Positions 28,549 to 36,247 of a DNA stretch of 42,374 nt are shown piece by piece. The first letter of the stretch is position 1, and every line of letters begins with the position of its first letter. A program made the position numbers and the translations under genes. Source of the DNA: an uncultured Acidobacteriota bacterium (GTDB lineage Bacteria; Acidobacteriota; Thermoanaerobaculia; UBA5066); contig CAIMWE010000273.1 in assembly GCA_903845115.1 (NCBI GenBank), positions 1 to 42,374 of the forward strand, read 5' to 3'. The notes beneath the pieces are model-generated. The model did not search any database and was not told the DNA's origin. It was given only the letters and a program-made list of their open reading frames with translations.

Positions 28549-29268
28549 CTACAGACCAAGATACGCCTTCTTGACGTGCTCGTCATTCAGCAGGTCCTTG
28601 CCGGTGCCGCTGTGGACGATCTGGCCGTTCTCGAGGACGTACGCCCGGTCCGCGATGGTCAGCGTCTTGAACACGTTCTGCTCCACGAGGAGGACGGTCA
28701 CTCCCTGCTTGTGGACCTCCTCCACGACCCGGAAGATGTCCCCGACGAGCAGCGGCGAGAGGCCGAGGGAGGGCTCGTCCAGCATCAGGAGCCGCGGCTT
28801 GGACATCAGCCCGCGGCCGATCGCCGCCATCTGCTGCTCCCCGCCGCTCATCGTCCCCGCCAGCTGCTTCGCCCTCTCCCGCATCCGGGGGAAGAGCGTG
28901 TAGACCTTCTCGAGCATCTCCGGACGGGTTTTCTTCGCCTCCGGAGTCAGAGCGCCGAGGAGCAGGTTCTCTTCCACCGTCATGTCGGGGAAGAGGCGGC
29001 GCGCCTCCGGGACGTGGGCGATGCCGAGGGAGATGATCTCGTGCGCCGCGCGGGTGTGGAGGGGCTGCCCCTCGAACGTCACGGAGCCGCGCTTCGGCGT
29101 CAGGAGGCTCGAGATCGTGGCCAGCGTCGTGCTCTTGCCCGAGCCGTTCGCCCCGATCAGGGCGACGACCTCGCCCTGCTTCACCTCGAAGTTGACGTCC
29201 CAGAGGACCTGGACGTCGCCGTAGAAGACGTCGAGGCTCTTGACCTCGAGCATGTTCCCGCTAGACAT
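28549..29268 (-). CDS. livF: branched-chain amino acid-type ABC transporter ATPase LivF
   Basis: A 239-residue ATPase with Walker A GANGSGKST, signature MSGGEQQMAAIGRGLM, Walker B LLMLDEPSLGL and a switch region LLVEQN. The LVEQN and the LFPDMTVEENL region are typical of LivF rather than LivG. It would pair with LivG at the cytoplasmic face of LivHM. The start is taken at ATG 29268, with GGGAG six bases upstream, which overlaps the livG stop by eight bases; ATG 29253 (MLEVKSL) is an alternative. The family transports leucine/isoleucine/valine but also urea, amides and aromatic or short-chain organic acids, so the solute is open. Confidence 0.9.
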   Translation of the reverse strand: MSSGNMLEVKSLDVFYGDVQVLWDVNFEVKQGEVVALIGANGSGKSTTLATISSLLTPKRGSVTFEGQPLHTRAAHEIISLGIAHVPEARRLFPDMTVEENLLLGALTPEAKKTRPEMLEKVYTLFPRMRERAKQLAGTMSGGEQQMAAIGRGLMSKPRLLMLDEPSLGLSPLLVGDIFRVVEEVHKQGVTVLLVEQNVFKTLTIADRAYVLENGQIVHSGTGKDLLNDEHVKKAYLGL

Positions 29269-29980
29269 GGGCAACTCCCAGATAAGCCTCGATCACCTTC
29301 GGGTCGTTGGCCACCTCCTGCGGCGACCCCTCGGCGATCTTCATCCCGTAGTTGATCGCGAGGAGGCGTCTGGAGATCGCCATGATGACCCTCATGTTGT
29401 GCTCGATGATCAGGATCGTGACGCCGCTCTCGTGGATCTTCTTCACGATCTCGATGGTCCGCTCCACTTCCGACGGGTTCAGCCCCGCGAAGTTCTCGTC
29501 GAGGAGCAGGAGCTCCGGCTTGGTCGCGAGGGCCCTCGCCATCTCCAGCCGCTTCCGCATCCCGAGAGGGAGGCTCTTGGCCAGGCTGTCCCGCCAGGCG
29601 TCCATTCCGGTGAACGAAATCGCCTCCGAGGCGATCTGCCGGGCCTCGGGAAGGTGGTTCGTCCTGCTGAAGGCGGAGACCATCACGTTCTCGAGGACCG
29701 AGAGCCGACCGAGCGGCTTGACGACCTGGAACGTCCGGGCCAGGCCCTTCCGGCAGACCCTGAACGGCTTCAGGCCCTGGATCGGCTCGCCGTTGAACTT
29801 GATGTCGCCGACGTCCGGGGCGTAGTAGCCATTGATCAGGTTGAAGATCGTCGTCTTTCCGGCGCCGTTCGGGCCGATCAGGCCGAGGATCTCTCCCTTC
29901 TCCACCGAGAAGGTCATGTCCCCGACGGCCTGGAGGCCGCCGAACCGCTTCGAGACGCCGGAGAGCTCGAGGAGCTTCAC
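29261..29980 (-). CDS. livG: branched-chain amino acid-type ABC transporter ATPase LivG
   Basis: A 239-residue ATPase with Walker A GPNGAGKTT and the LivG-type FQVVKPLGRLSVLENVMV region. The signature is LPLGMRKRLEMARAL, where LSxGQ is usual, and Walker B is LLLLDENFAGLNP, with Asn after DE instead of Pro; both are tolerated variants in the LivG branch. GTG start at 29980 overlapping the livM stop by four bases. It works with LivF to power LivHM. Confidence 0.9.
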   Translation of the reverse strand: MKLLELSGVSKRFGGLQAVGDMTFSVEKGEILGLIGPNGAGKTTIFNLINGYYAPDVGDIKFNGEPIQGLKPFRVCRKGLARTFQVVKPLGRLSVLENVMVSAFSRTNHLPEARQIASEAISFTGMDAWRDSLAKSLPLGMRKRLEMARALATKPELLLLDENFAGLNPSEVERTIEIVKKIHESGVTILIIEHNMRVIMAISRRLLAINYGMKIAEGSPQEVANDPKVIEAYLGVAHV

Positions 29981-30942
29981 GCGGCCACCTGCTTGGGGTC
30001 CTTGCCGTCGGTCTTGCGGTCCCGGCGCCCCTTCGCCTCCAGGATCGACCCGACGATGCCGTTCGGGAAGAAGAGGATGATCACGATGATCAGGACTCCG
30101 AAGAAGACGAGGTGCCCCGACCCGACGTAGACGCGGAAGATCTCCGACACGAGAATGTAGATGACCGCCCCGAGCGCCGGTCCCCAGAGGGTCGCCGCCC
30201 CGCCGAGCATGGTGACCAGGATCATCATGATCGAGATCTTGCTGAGGTCGAAGACGATCCCCGGGTCGATGAAGCCCATGTAGTTCATGTAGAACGACCC
30301 GGCCACCCCGGTGAAGAAGGCGCTGATCATGAGGGAGACCAGCTTGTACTTCGTCGTGTCGATGCCGAGCGACTCGGCGGCGTCCTGGTCCTCACGGATC
30401 GCCAGGAAGTAGAAGCCGAGCTTCGACTTCATCACGCGGTGGATCGTGAAGATGGTGACCGCCGCGAGGGCGAAGACGATGTAGTAGTAGGCGCCCTTGT
30501 CGTTGAAGGCCGGGAGGAAGAGGATCCCCTCCGCCCCGTTCGTCACCTCTTTCCAGTTGAGCGCGACGAGACGGAGCACCTCCGACAGCGCCAGGGCCGA
30601 GAGCGAGAAGTAAGGGCCGCGAAGGCGGAAGCAGATCCAGCCGATGAAGGTCGCGAGGACGACCGCGGCGAGCCCTCCGACGAGGAGCCCCCACCAAGCC
30701 TGGGCCACCGGCTGCCCGGACTTCACCAGGATCGCCGTGGCGTAGGCCCCCGTTCCGAAGAAGGCGGCGTGGCCGTACGAGACCTGCCCCGTGAATCCGC
30801 CGAGGAGGTTCCAGGCCACCCCGAGGATGATCCACATCATGGAGAGGATGAGCATGTGGAGGATGTAGGGGTTACTGAACACGAGAGGGAAGAGGAGGAG
30901 GAGGAGGGCGGGAACGACGAGGAGCACGGGCTTCTTGGGCAT
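29977..30942 (-). CDS. livM: branched-chain amino acid-type ABC permease LivM
   Basis: A 321-residue inner-membrane permease with about nine or ten hydrophobic helices. The motif NLLGGFTGQVSYGHAAFFGTGAY near residues 45-67 and the cytoplasmic EAA-like loop IREDQDAAESLGIDTTKYKL (around residue 185) are characteristic of LivM; the loop docks the ATPases. The C-terminus is basic and ends KQVAA. GGAG lies five to six bases before the ATG at 30942. The gap to livH is ten bases. Confidence 0.9.
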   Translation of the reverse strand: MPKKPVLLVVPALLLLLFPLVFSNPYILHMLILSMMWIILGVAWNLLGGFTGQVSYGHAAFFGTGAYATAILVKSGQPVAQAWWGLLVGGLAAVVLATFIGWICFRLRGPYFSLSALALSEVLRLVALNWKEVTNGAEGILFLPAFNDKGAYYYIVFALAAVTIFTIHRVMKSKLGFYFLAIREDQDAAESLGIDTTKYKLVSLMISAFFTGVAGSFYMNYMGFIDPGIVFDLSKISIMMILVTMLGGAATLWGPALGAVIYILVSEIFRVYVGSGHLVFFGVLIIVIILFFPNGIVGSILEAKGRRDRKTDGKDPKQVAA

Positions 30943-30952
30943 GGGTGCTCCT

Positions 30953-31876
30953 TCAGACGCTCGACTTCCCGAGGAGGCCCTTGGGAAGGAAGATCAGGAC
31001 GAGGACGAAGATGATGAAGCCGAAGGCGTCCTTGTACCCGAGCGAGATGTAGACCGAGCCGAGGGACTCGCCGAGCCCCAGGACCACGCCGCCGAGAACC
31101 GCCCCCGCGATGTTCCCCATCCCGCCCAGGACGGTGATGATGAAGGCCTTCGAGGTGAACGGCCCGCCGATGGCCGGGTAGAGGTAGTAGACCGGGGCCA
31201 GGAGAGTCCCCGCCGCGCCGACGAGGGCCGCCCCGAGGCCGAAGGTGATGTAGGTGATTCGCTTCGTGTTGATCCCCATGATGGCCGCGGCCCGCTTGTC
31301 CTGCGCGGTCGCGCGGATCATCCGGCCGATGTCGGTCTTTCCGAGGAAAAGGAACAGCGCCGCGCCGAGGGCGATGGCGATGCCGAAAGCCACGAGGAAG
31401 GGGAAGTTGAACGAGAGCGAGATCGTCTGGCCGCCCACGTTGACGTCCCAGTAGATCGTCTTCGAGGCGTAGGAGACCGGCACCGACTTGTAGTCGGCCG
31501 AGAAGACCATCTGCGCCAGGTTGGAAAGGACCATTCCGATCCCGACGGTCAGGAGGACCTGGTTCTGGGGGAGGACCGACTCGACGTCCATGACCGGGGT
31601 GATCAGGTACTTCTGGAGCGCCGCCCCGATCAGGAATAGGGCCGGAAGAACCACGAAGAGGGAAAGATAGGGGTCCATGTGGATCAGGGAGAAGAGCAGG
31701 AACGTGATGTACATCGCGACCATCATCAGCTCGCCGTGGGCGAGGTTGATGATCCGCATCACCCCCATGATCAGGGACATCCCGAGCCCGATCAGGCTGT
31801 AGAGACCGCCGAGCAGGAGGCCCGCGATCACGACCTGAACGAACAGCTCGATCTGCCCCGCCAGCTGAGGCGTCAT
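30953..31876 (-). CDS. livH: branched-chain amino acid-type ABC permease LivH
   Basis: A 307-residue inner-membrane permease with about eight hydrophobic segments. The motif [20 protein letters not shown] near the N-terminus and [13 protein letters not shown] are LivH hallmarks, and a later [18 protein letters not shown] is the ATPase-docking loop. A strong GGGAGG precedes the ATG at 31876. The protein pairs with LivM to form the transmembrane channel. The 63-bp gap upstream, to the binding-protein gene, shows no clear terminator. Confidence 0.9.
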   Translation of the reverse strand: MTPQLAGQIELFVQVVIAGLLLGGLYSLIGLGMSLIMGVMRIINLAHGELMMVAMYITFLLFSLIHMDPYLSLFVVLPALFLIGAALQKYLITPVMDVESVLPQNQVLLTVGIGMVLSNLAQMVFSADYKSVPVSYASKTIYWDVNVGGQTISLSFNFPFLVAFGIAIALGAALFLFLGKTDIGRMIRATAQDKRAAAIMGINTKRITYITFGLGAALVGAAGTLLAPVYYLYPAIGGPFTSKAFIITVLGGMGNIAGAVLGGVVLGLGESLGSVYISLGYKDAFGFIIFVLVLIFLPKGLLGKSSV

Positions 31877-31939
31877 GATCCTCCCTTCTTCGAACGGGCG
31901 GTTCGGATGGTCAGCACCTGGCGGTCGATCCGCTTGCCA

Positions 31940-33127
31940 CTACTTGCGGTCGCGCCACTTGGGAGCCGGGTAGACGTACTTCGCTGACGAGGCTTCCTTC
32001 GGCCAGATCGTCTCGTACTTCTTCTTCTGCACCTGCAGGACGAGGGTCTCCATCCTGTTCTGGTTCGTGAACTGGTCCCAGGACACGAACTTGATGGGGC
32101 CGAACGCCGTCATCAGGTCGGTCGCGGCGAGGGCGGTCCGGATGGCCTCGGGAGTCCACTCCTTCGCCCTCTTGAGGGTGTCGGCCGTGACGTAGGCGGC
32201 CGCGTAGGCCTCGACGCCGTGGTAGTCGGGCTCCTTGCCGAACTTCGCCTTGAACTTGTCGAAGAACTCCTTGGCGCCCGGGTACTTGACCTGGGGGGTC
32301 CAGAGGGTCGCCGACATGCAGTACTCGGAGGCCTCGGCCGCGTTCTGGAGGAACTCGGGGAGAGTGTGCCCGGCCCCGCCGCCGATGAAGGCCTGCGGGT
32401 TGATGTCGAGCTCCTTGGACTGCCGCATGAGGAGCGAGGCGTCCATCAGGTACGACACCATGTAGACGATGTCGGGACGCTCGGACTTCACCTTCTGGAG
32501 GATCGGCTTGAAGTCGACCGCGCCGGCCTGGTATCCCTCGTCGAGGACGATCTTGATCCCGTGGGCCTTGCAGTATTCCTTCATCGCCTTCGAGGTGCTG
32601 TTCCCGAAGTCGGTGTTCTCGTAGAGGATCGCGATCGTCTTGGGCTTCGCGACGGTCTCGAAGAAGCTGAACACGCCGAGGTTGTAGAGGCTCGCCGGCG
32701 GGTTCAGCCGATAGACGTATTTCCACCCCTGCTGGGTGATCTTGTCGGCGGCTCCCGTCACGACGAGGTACGGGACCTTGTACTTCTCGGCCACCGCGGC
32801 CACCGAGTAGCTGCACTGGCTCGTGTACTCACCGACGACGAACGGGTACTTGTTGATGGTGACGAACTTCTCGACGATCGCCGTCGCCGTCTCGGCCTTG
32901 CCTCCGGAATCCTGGATGTCGAAGGAGATCTTGTGCCCCTTGACGCCGCCCTTGGCGTTGATCTCCTCGGCGGCCATCTCGTAGGCCTGTTTCTCCATTT
33001 CCCCGAATTTCGCCTCGGCTCCGGTGAGCGGAAGCGGAACACCGATCTTGACGACTTTTTCCTGGGCCGCGGCGGGCCCAGCCGCCATCGCCAGGGCGGC
33101 GACAGCGGCGGCGAGCGTCTTCTTCAT
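31940..33127 (-). CDS. periplasmic Leu/Ile/Val-type substrate-binding protein
   Basis: A 395-residue type I periplasmic binding protein. Signal peptide of about 21 residues (MKKTLAAAVAALAMAAGPAAA, cut before QEKVVKIG). The mature N-terminus VKIGVPLPLTGAEAKFG, the GGVKGHKISF turn and the region around VVGEYTSQCSYSVAAV are typical of LivJ/LivK-like proteins, which bind amino acids, amides or aromatic acids in the periplasm and deliver them to LivHM. The ligand cannot be read with certainty. Start ATG with AAGGGAG upstream. It lies between the porin and the permease genes, which is an intact import order from outer membrane to inner membrane. Confidence 0.88.
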   Translation of the reverse strand: MKKTLAAAVAALAMAAGPAAAQEKVVKIGVPLPLTGAEAKFGEMEKQAYEMAAEEINAKGGVKGHKISFDIQDSGGKAETATAIVEKFVTINKYPFVVGEYTSQCSYSVAAVAEKYKVPYLVVTGAADKITQQGWKYVYRLNPPASLYNLGVFSFFETVAKPKTIAILYENTDFGNSTSKAMKEYCKAHGIKIVLDEGYQAGAVDFKPILQKVKSERPDIVYMVSYLMDASLLMRQSKELDINPQAFIGGGAGHTLPEFLQNAAEASEYCMSATLWTPQVKYPGAKEFFDKFKAKFGKEPDYHGVEAYAAAYVTADTLKRAKEWTPEAIRTALAATDLMTAFGPIKFVSWDQFTNQNRMETLVLQVQKKKYETIWPKEASSAKYVYPAPKWRDRK

Positions 33128-33158
33128 CTCTTCTCCCTTTTCGCTATCCCGGCCTTGA

Positions 33159-34325
33159 CTAGTAGCTCATCTGGATCGCGAGGGTGAACTCGTTGGTGGA
33201 GATGCCGACGTTCGGGGCGAGACGCGAATAGGCCGCCTTGAGGTTCAGGTTGTTCCCGTAGACGTAGTGGGTCAGGCCGGCCATGTAACGCTTCTCGTCC
33301 TTGGCGTCGCTGCCGTAGTACTGGCGGCGTTCGTAGCGCGCGAAGGGCTCCGTCTTGAGGTTGTTGAAGTACCACCCCGCCTCGATGGTGGCCGTGTTCT
33401 GCATCGGAAGGGTCGGTGCCAGCAAGCCGCCGTCGATGAACTGGTACCAGACCTGACCCTCCAGCCGGCCCGTCTTGAAGGGGAGGCTCCAGAAGATGTC
33501 GCCCGTGTAGAGCTGGAAGTCCCGCTGGAAGTCGTACGTGGCGCCGATGGCGAGGATCTTCTTCGTCGTGCCGCCGTATCCGGCGGCGACCGCCGTGAAG
33601 CCCGGGGTGTACATCTCCGTGTCGAAGACGTTGTACGAAAGACGGGTGACGTAGCGGTACGCATACTGCGAACCGGCGTCCCGGACGCCCTGCAGCGCGA
33701 GGACGCGGTACTCGAGGTGGTCGTCGAGGACGAATCCGCGGACGCCGGCGCCGGTGTCCCGGTTCGAGCTCCCCTGCAGCCCGGCCGTCGCGAGGGTCGC
33801 GTACGCGGAGGTGTCGAGCAGGTACTGGGTGACGCTCGACTTGATCGCCTCCCGCGAGTCAGGGACGTAGATCAGGCCCGCCTGGATGTTGAACGCCTTG
33901 TCGATGCGCCACTCGATCGCCGCGTCCAGGGTCTGGAAGCCGGTGGTGAGCGACTTCGGGGCCTTGCCGAGGTTCGCGTTCTCCGTCTGCCAGTAGAAGT
34001 AGACGCCGTCCGCGACCTTGCCGGCGATGTTGAACCGGGTGCGCCGGACGAAGAGGTTCTGGATGTACCCCTCGGTAGCCGGGTCCTGGTTCCAGTCGGC
34101 CCAGGCCTGGAACATCCCGCCGAACTTTAGCCAGGCCGAGTCCCCGACCTTCAGGGTCATCCCCTTCGGGGCGGCCAGCTCGGTGTCCGCCAGCTTGGGA
34201 GCCGCGGTCACGGCCGGGGCTGCGGCTGCCGGCGTCGGGGCAGGGGCCGGAGTCTGGGCCGCCGCCGGAACCGCGAGAGCCACGACCGCGAAAACCGCGG
34301 ACCAGGTCACCAGGGATCTCCTCAT
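33159..34325 (-). CDS. outer-membrane porin, OprO/OprP-like
   Basis: A 388-residue exported protein. Signal peptide about 1-23 (MRRSLVTWSAVFAVVALAVPAAAQ), then a Pro/Ala-rich linker and a beta-barrel with alternating aromatic strands. WLKFGGMFQAWADWN and FVRRTRFNIAGKVADGVYFYWQTE are typical of the first strands of phosphate-selective-porin-like proteins (porin O/P family). The chain ends MSY, an aromatic C-terminus as needed for the BAM machinery. It should form a trimeric diffusion channel; in this operon it probably feeds the Liv system rather than phosphate uptake. GGAGG five bases before ATG 34325. Confidence 0.8.
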   Translation of the reverse strand: MRRSLVTWSAVFAVVALAVPAAAQTPAPAPTPAAAAPAVTAAPKLADTELAAPKGMTLKVGDSAWLKFGGMFQAWADWNQDPATEGYIQNLFVRRTRFNIAGKVADGVYFYWQTENANLGKAPKSLTTGFQTLDAAIEWRIDKAFNIQAGLIYVPDSREAIKSSVTQYLLDTSAYATLATAGLQGSSNRDTGAGVRGFVLDDHLEYRVLALQGVRDAGSQYAYRYVTRLSYNVFDTEMYTPGFTAVAAGYGGTTKKILAIGATYDFQRDFQLYTGDIFWSLPFKTGRLEGQVWYQFIDGGLLAPTLPMQNTATIEAGWYFNNLKTEPFARYERRQYYGSDAKDEKRYMAGLTHYVYGNNLNLKAAYSRLAPNVGISTNEFTLAIQMSY

Positions 34326-34412
34326 CTTTTCCTCCTCATCCTTCCTAGAAATCAGAAACCGAGAGTCATCAAGATCAGCGGCCCGGGGGCCGAATCGAAG
34401 CGGCGAGACGAG

Positions 34413-34480
34413 GTGCGCCTCCGGTCAAACCCTCCCCTTGGGCCGGCAAAGGCCGGCCGGACCCGAGGGGAACGGCGCAC
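34413..34480 (-). ncRNA. structured leader RNA of the porin-Liv operon (candidate)
   Basis: In the porin 5' leader, a seven-base-pair outer stem (GTGCGCC/GGCGCAC, 34413-34419 with 34474-34480) encloses a second stem (TCCCCT/AGGGGA) and an inner GCCGGC/GCCGGC hairpin. This is a compact 68-nt structure between the putative promoter and the start codon. No known riboswitch is recognised. It could control translation or transcription, or only stabilise the message. Confidence 0.45.
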
Positions 34481-34508
34481 ACGACACATGTAACCAAGGG
34501 TCCGGGGA

Positions 34509-34537
34509 GTTTTCCCCCCCGGACGGGTCCGTGTCAA
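34509..34537 (-). promoter_or_regulatory. putative sigma-70 promoter of the porin-Liv operon
   Basis: On the - strand a perfect TTGACA (34537-34532) lies 18 bases before AAAACT (34513-34508), a weak -10. This would place the transcript start near 34502 and give a leader of about 180 nt before the porin ATG. The 34326-34625 gap (300 bp) holds this promoter, the structured leader and, on the other strand, the ribosome binding site of the gene at 34626. Confidence 0.4.
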
Positions 34538-34625
34538 TCCCTCTTATGGCTCTACCGAGCAAATCCGGCCGAGACGGCCATGGCCGGGGAGGCGTAAGAT
34601 CCCCCCGGCCTCAGGGAGGGAAGGC

Positions 34626-35789
34626 ATGACCCGATGGGAGCGCCGCGAGGTCGTCGTTCGGACGACCGCGACCGGCCACGAGCTGACGGCACCCGTTTTT
34701 CTCTGCCACGGGCGGAACGAGTCCCCCTGCGCCTACCTCCAGGCCAACGTCCACGGGGCCGAGCTGCAGGGGAACGCCGCCCTACTCGCCCTGTTCGACA
34801 TCCTCGAGAAGGAATCGCCCCGCGGGAGCCTCGTGATCGTCCCGCGCGTAAACCCCGTCTCCGCGAACCAGCAGGTCGGGGACTACGTCGCCGGCGTCTA
34901 CGACTTCCAGACTGGGAACAACTTCAACCGGGGTTACCTGAACCTGACCGGCCCCTCCCGCTCGAGCTCTTCCGCGTGCTACGTGGACGTCGACTCGTTC
35001 GCGAGCGTCAACCAGGGCGCCACGATCCGGGAGATCCGGGACGGGTTCCGGGAGGCTCTCCGGGCGGCGCTGAGCGCCATCCGCTCCGAGGCGGCGAACT
35101 GGGGGGTCGAGACGAAGCTGGAGTTCGCCCTCAAGATCCAGGAGCTCACGGTCGAGGCCGACGTGGTCCTGGACCTCCACACCGGCGACCGGACGCCGCG
35201 CTACCTCTACGCCCCGGAAGGCGCGTCCGCGGCGGTGCGGGCCTTCGGGATCCCCTTCGTCCTCGAGATCCCCCACCGGTTCGCCGGGGCCCTCGACGAG
35301 GCCGCGTTCGTCCCGTGGCAGGACCTGGCGAACGCCTTCGCCAAGCTGGGACGCACCGACGTCCCGAGGCTCGTCGACGGATTCACCGTGGAACTGGGCT
35401 CGATGAATACTTTCTCCCTCTCGCAGGGAGCGGAGGACGCCCGGCGCATCGTCTCGGCCCTGCGGCACTACGGGATCCTCGACGGCGACCCGGACACCCC
35501 GGCCCACCGGATGGTCGCGTGCAGCGTCAGCGATTACCGGTCGATCTACGCTCCTGCTGCCGGCCTGGTCGACGCGGCCGTGAGCCCGGGGACCCCCGTG
35601 AGAGCGGGCGACCTCGTGGCCCGGCTGGTCGACCCGTCCCGCTGCCGCAGCCTCCCTCCCCGCTCCCGCGACGCCATCGTCGAGGTCCGCGCTCCGGAGG
35701 ACGGGGTCGTCCTGCTGTTCCACGCCTTCTCGTCCGTTTCGAAGGGGGCCCGGCTCGTCTCGATGATGACGAAGACCCGGGTTATCTGA
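34626..35789 (+). CDS. succinylglutamate desuccinylase/aspartoacylase-family zinc hydrolase
   Basis: A 387-residue M14-like zinc carboxypeptidase-fold hydrolase. The zinc ligands are visible as NVHGAELQG (His and Glu, about 43-46) and DLHTG (about 185), with the substrate-carboxylate region FNRGY between them. A C-terminal beta-barrel region (about 295-387), with PAAGLVDAAVSPGTPVRAGD, matches the AstE/AspA family add-on. Members cleave acyl-amino acids or small amides. Start ATG at 34626 with GGAGGGAAGG a few bases upstream. It is divergent from the porin operon, and the last six codons form the left arm of its own terminator. The exact substrate is unknown. Confidence 0.8.
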   Translation: MTRWERREVVVRTTATGHELTAPVFLCHGRNESPCAYLQANVHGAELQGNAALLALFDILEKESPRGSLVIVPRVNPVSANQQVGDYVAGVYDFQTGNNFNRGYLNLTGPSRSSSSACYVDVDSFASVNQGATIREIRDGFREALRAALSAIRSEAANWGVETKLEFALKIQELTVEADVVLDLHTGDRTPRYLYAPEGASAAVRAFGIPFVLEIPHRFAGALDEAAFVPWQDLANAFAKLGRTDVPRLVDGFTVELGSMNTFSLSQGAEDARRIVSALRHYGILDGDPDTPAHRMVACSVSDYRSIYAPAAGLVDAAVSPGTPVRAGDLVARLVDPSRCRSLPPRSRDAIVEVRAPEDGVVLLFHAFSSVSKGARLVSMMTKTRVI

Positions 35790-35821
35790 CGCCGCCGGAG
35801 TCAGATAACCCGGGTCTTTTT
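35772..35821 (+). terminator. rho-independent terminator overlapping the stop codon
   Basis: A perfect 19-base-pair stem (35772-35790 and 35800-35818) with a nine-base loop is followed by a T-run to 35821. The left arm encodes the last residues (KTRVI) and stop codon (35787-35789) of the hydrolase gene, so termination is built into the coding sequence. Confidence 0.92.
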
Positions 35822-35835
35822 CGCTGCAGTGAATC

Positions 35836-35873
35836 GGGGAACCCGTCGCCGGGTTCCCCGCGCGCTACGCGCT
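35836..35873. repeat. REP-like extragenic palindrome, copy 1
   Basis: GGGGAACCCG (35836-35845) and CGGGTTCCCC (35850-35859) form a ten-base-pair hairpin with a four-base loop, followed by GCGCGCT-ACGCGCT (35860-35873). The same hairpin-plus-tail pattern recurs at 42273-42316, so it belongs to a dispersed family. Confidence 0.6.
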
Positions 35874-35962
35874 CCCCTCCCCGCGACCCTGAGAGGGGAA
35901 CCTCCTCGACTCTCTTTCCAGGACCCTCCTAGCGCTAGTTGACGACGGGGCGGGAGCCGCGT

Positions 35963-36137
35963 GGGTGCGTCGCGAAGGCGTCGAGCACGTGCCGGGTACC
36001 CGTCCGGATCGGCGCGGAGCGGAGGCGGACCAGGCGCTCGCATGTCCGAGCGCGCATCGCGAGTTTGCGAGCGCCCCGCCGATGCGAGCACCGATTCGAG
36101 ACGGGTGGCACGCGCGGAGCGTCGCAGCGACGCACCC
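35963..36137. repeat. long imperfect palindrome, about 175 bp
   Basis: Nested inverted blocks pair across a 23-bp centre: GGGTGCGTCGC (35963-35973) with 36127-36137; CGTGCC..ACCCGT (35988-36003) with 36101-36112; and GGCGCTCGCA (36033-36042) with 36066-36075. The arms are about 80 and 72 bp. The whole 35822-36247 gap (426 bp, between convergent genes) contains only this, the REP-like element and no gene I can support. It may be a structured RNA, a decayed MITE-like element, or a shared 3'-end structure. Confidence 0.6.
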
Positions 36138-36247
36138 GCGCGACAGTTCGCCGACCAAGGCGTCTCATCGAGCAGAGATTGGGTCCTCCTCGCGGTCGTT
36201 CGGCGGCTCCTCTCCTGCGATAGGGGCGGCCTGGGCGGCCCTGGGCG

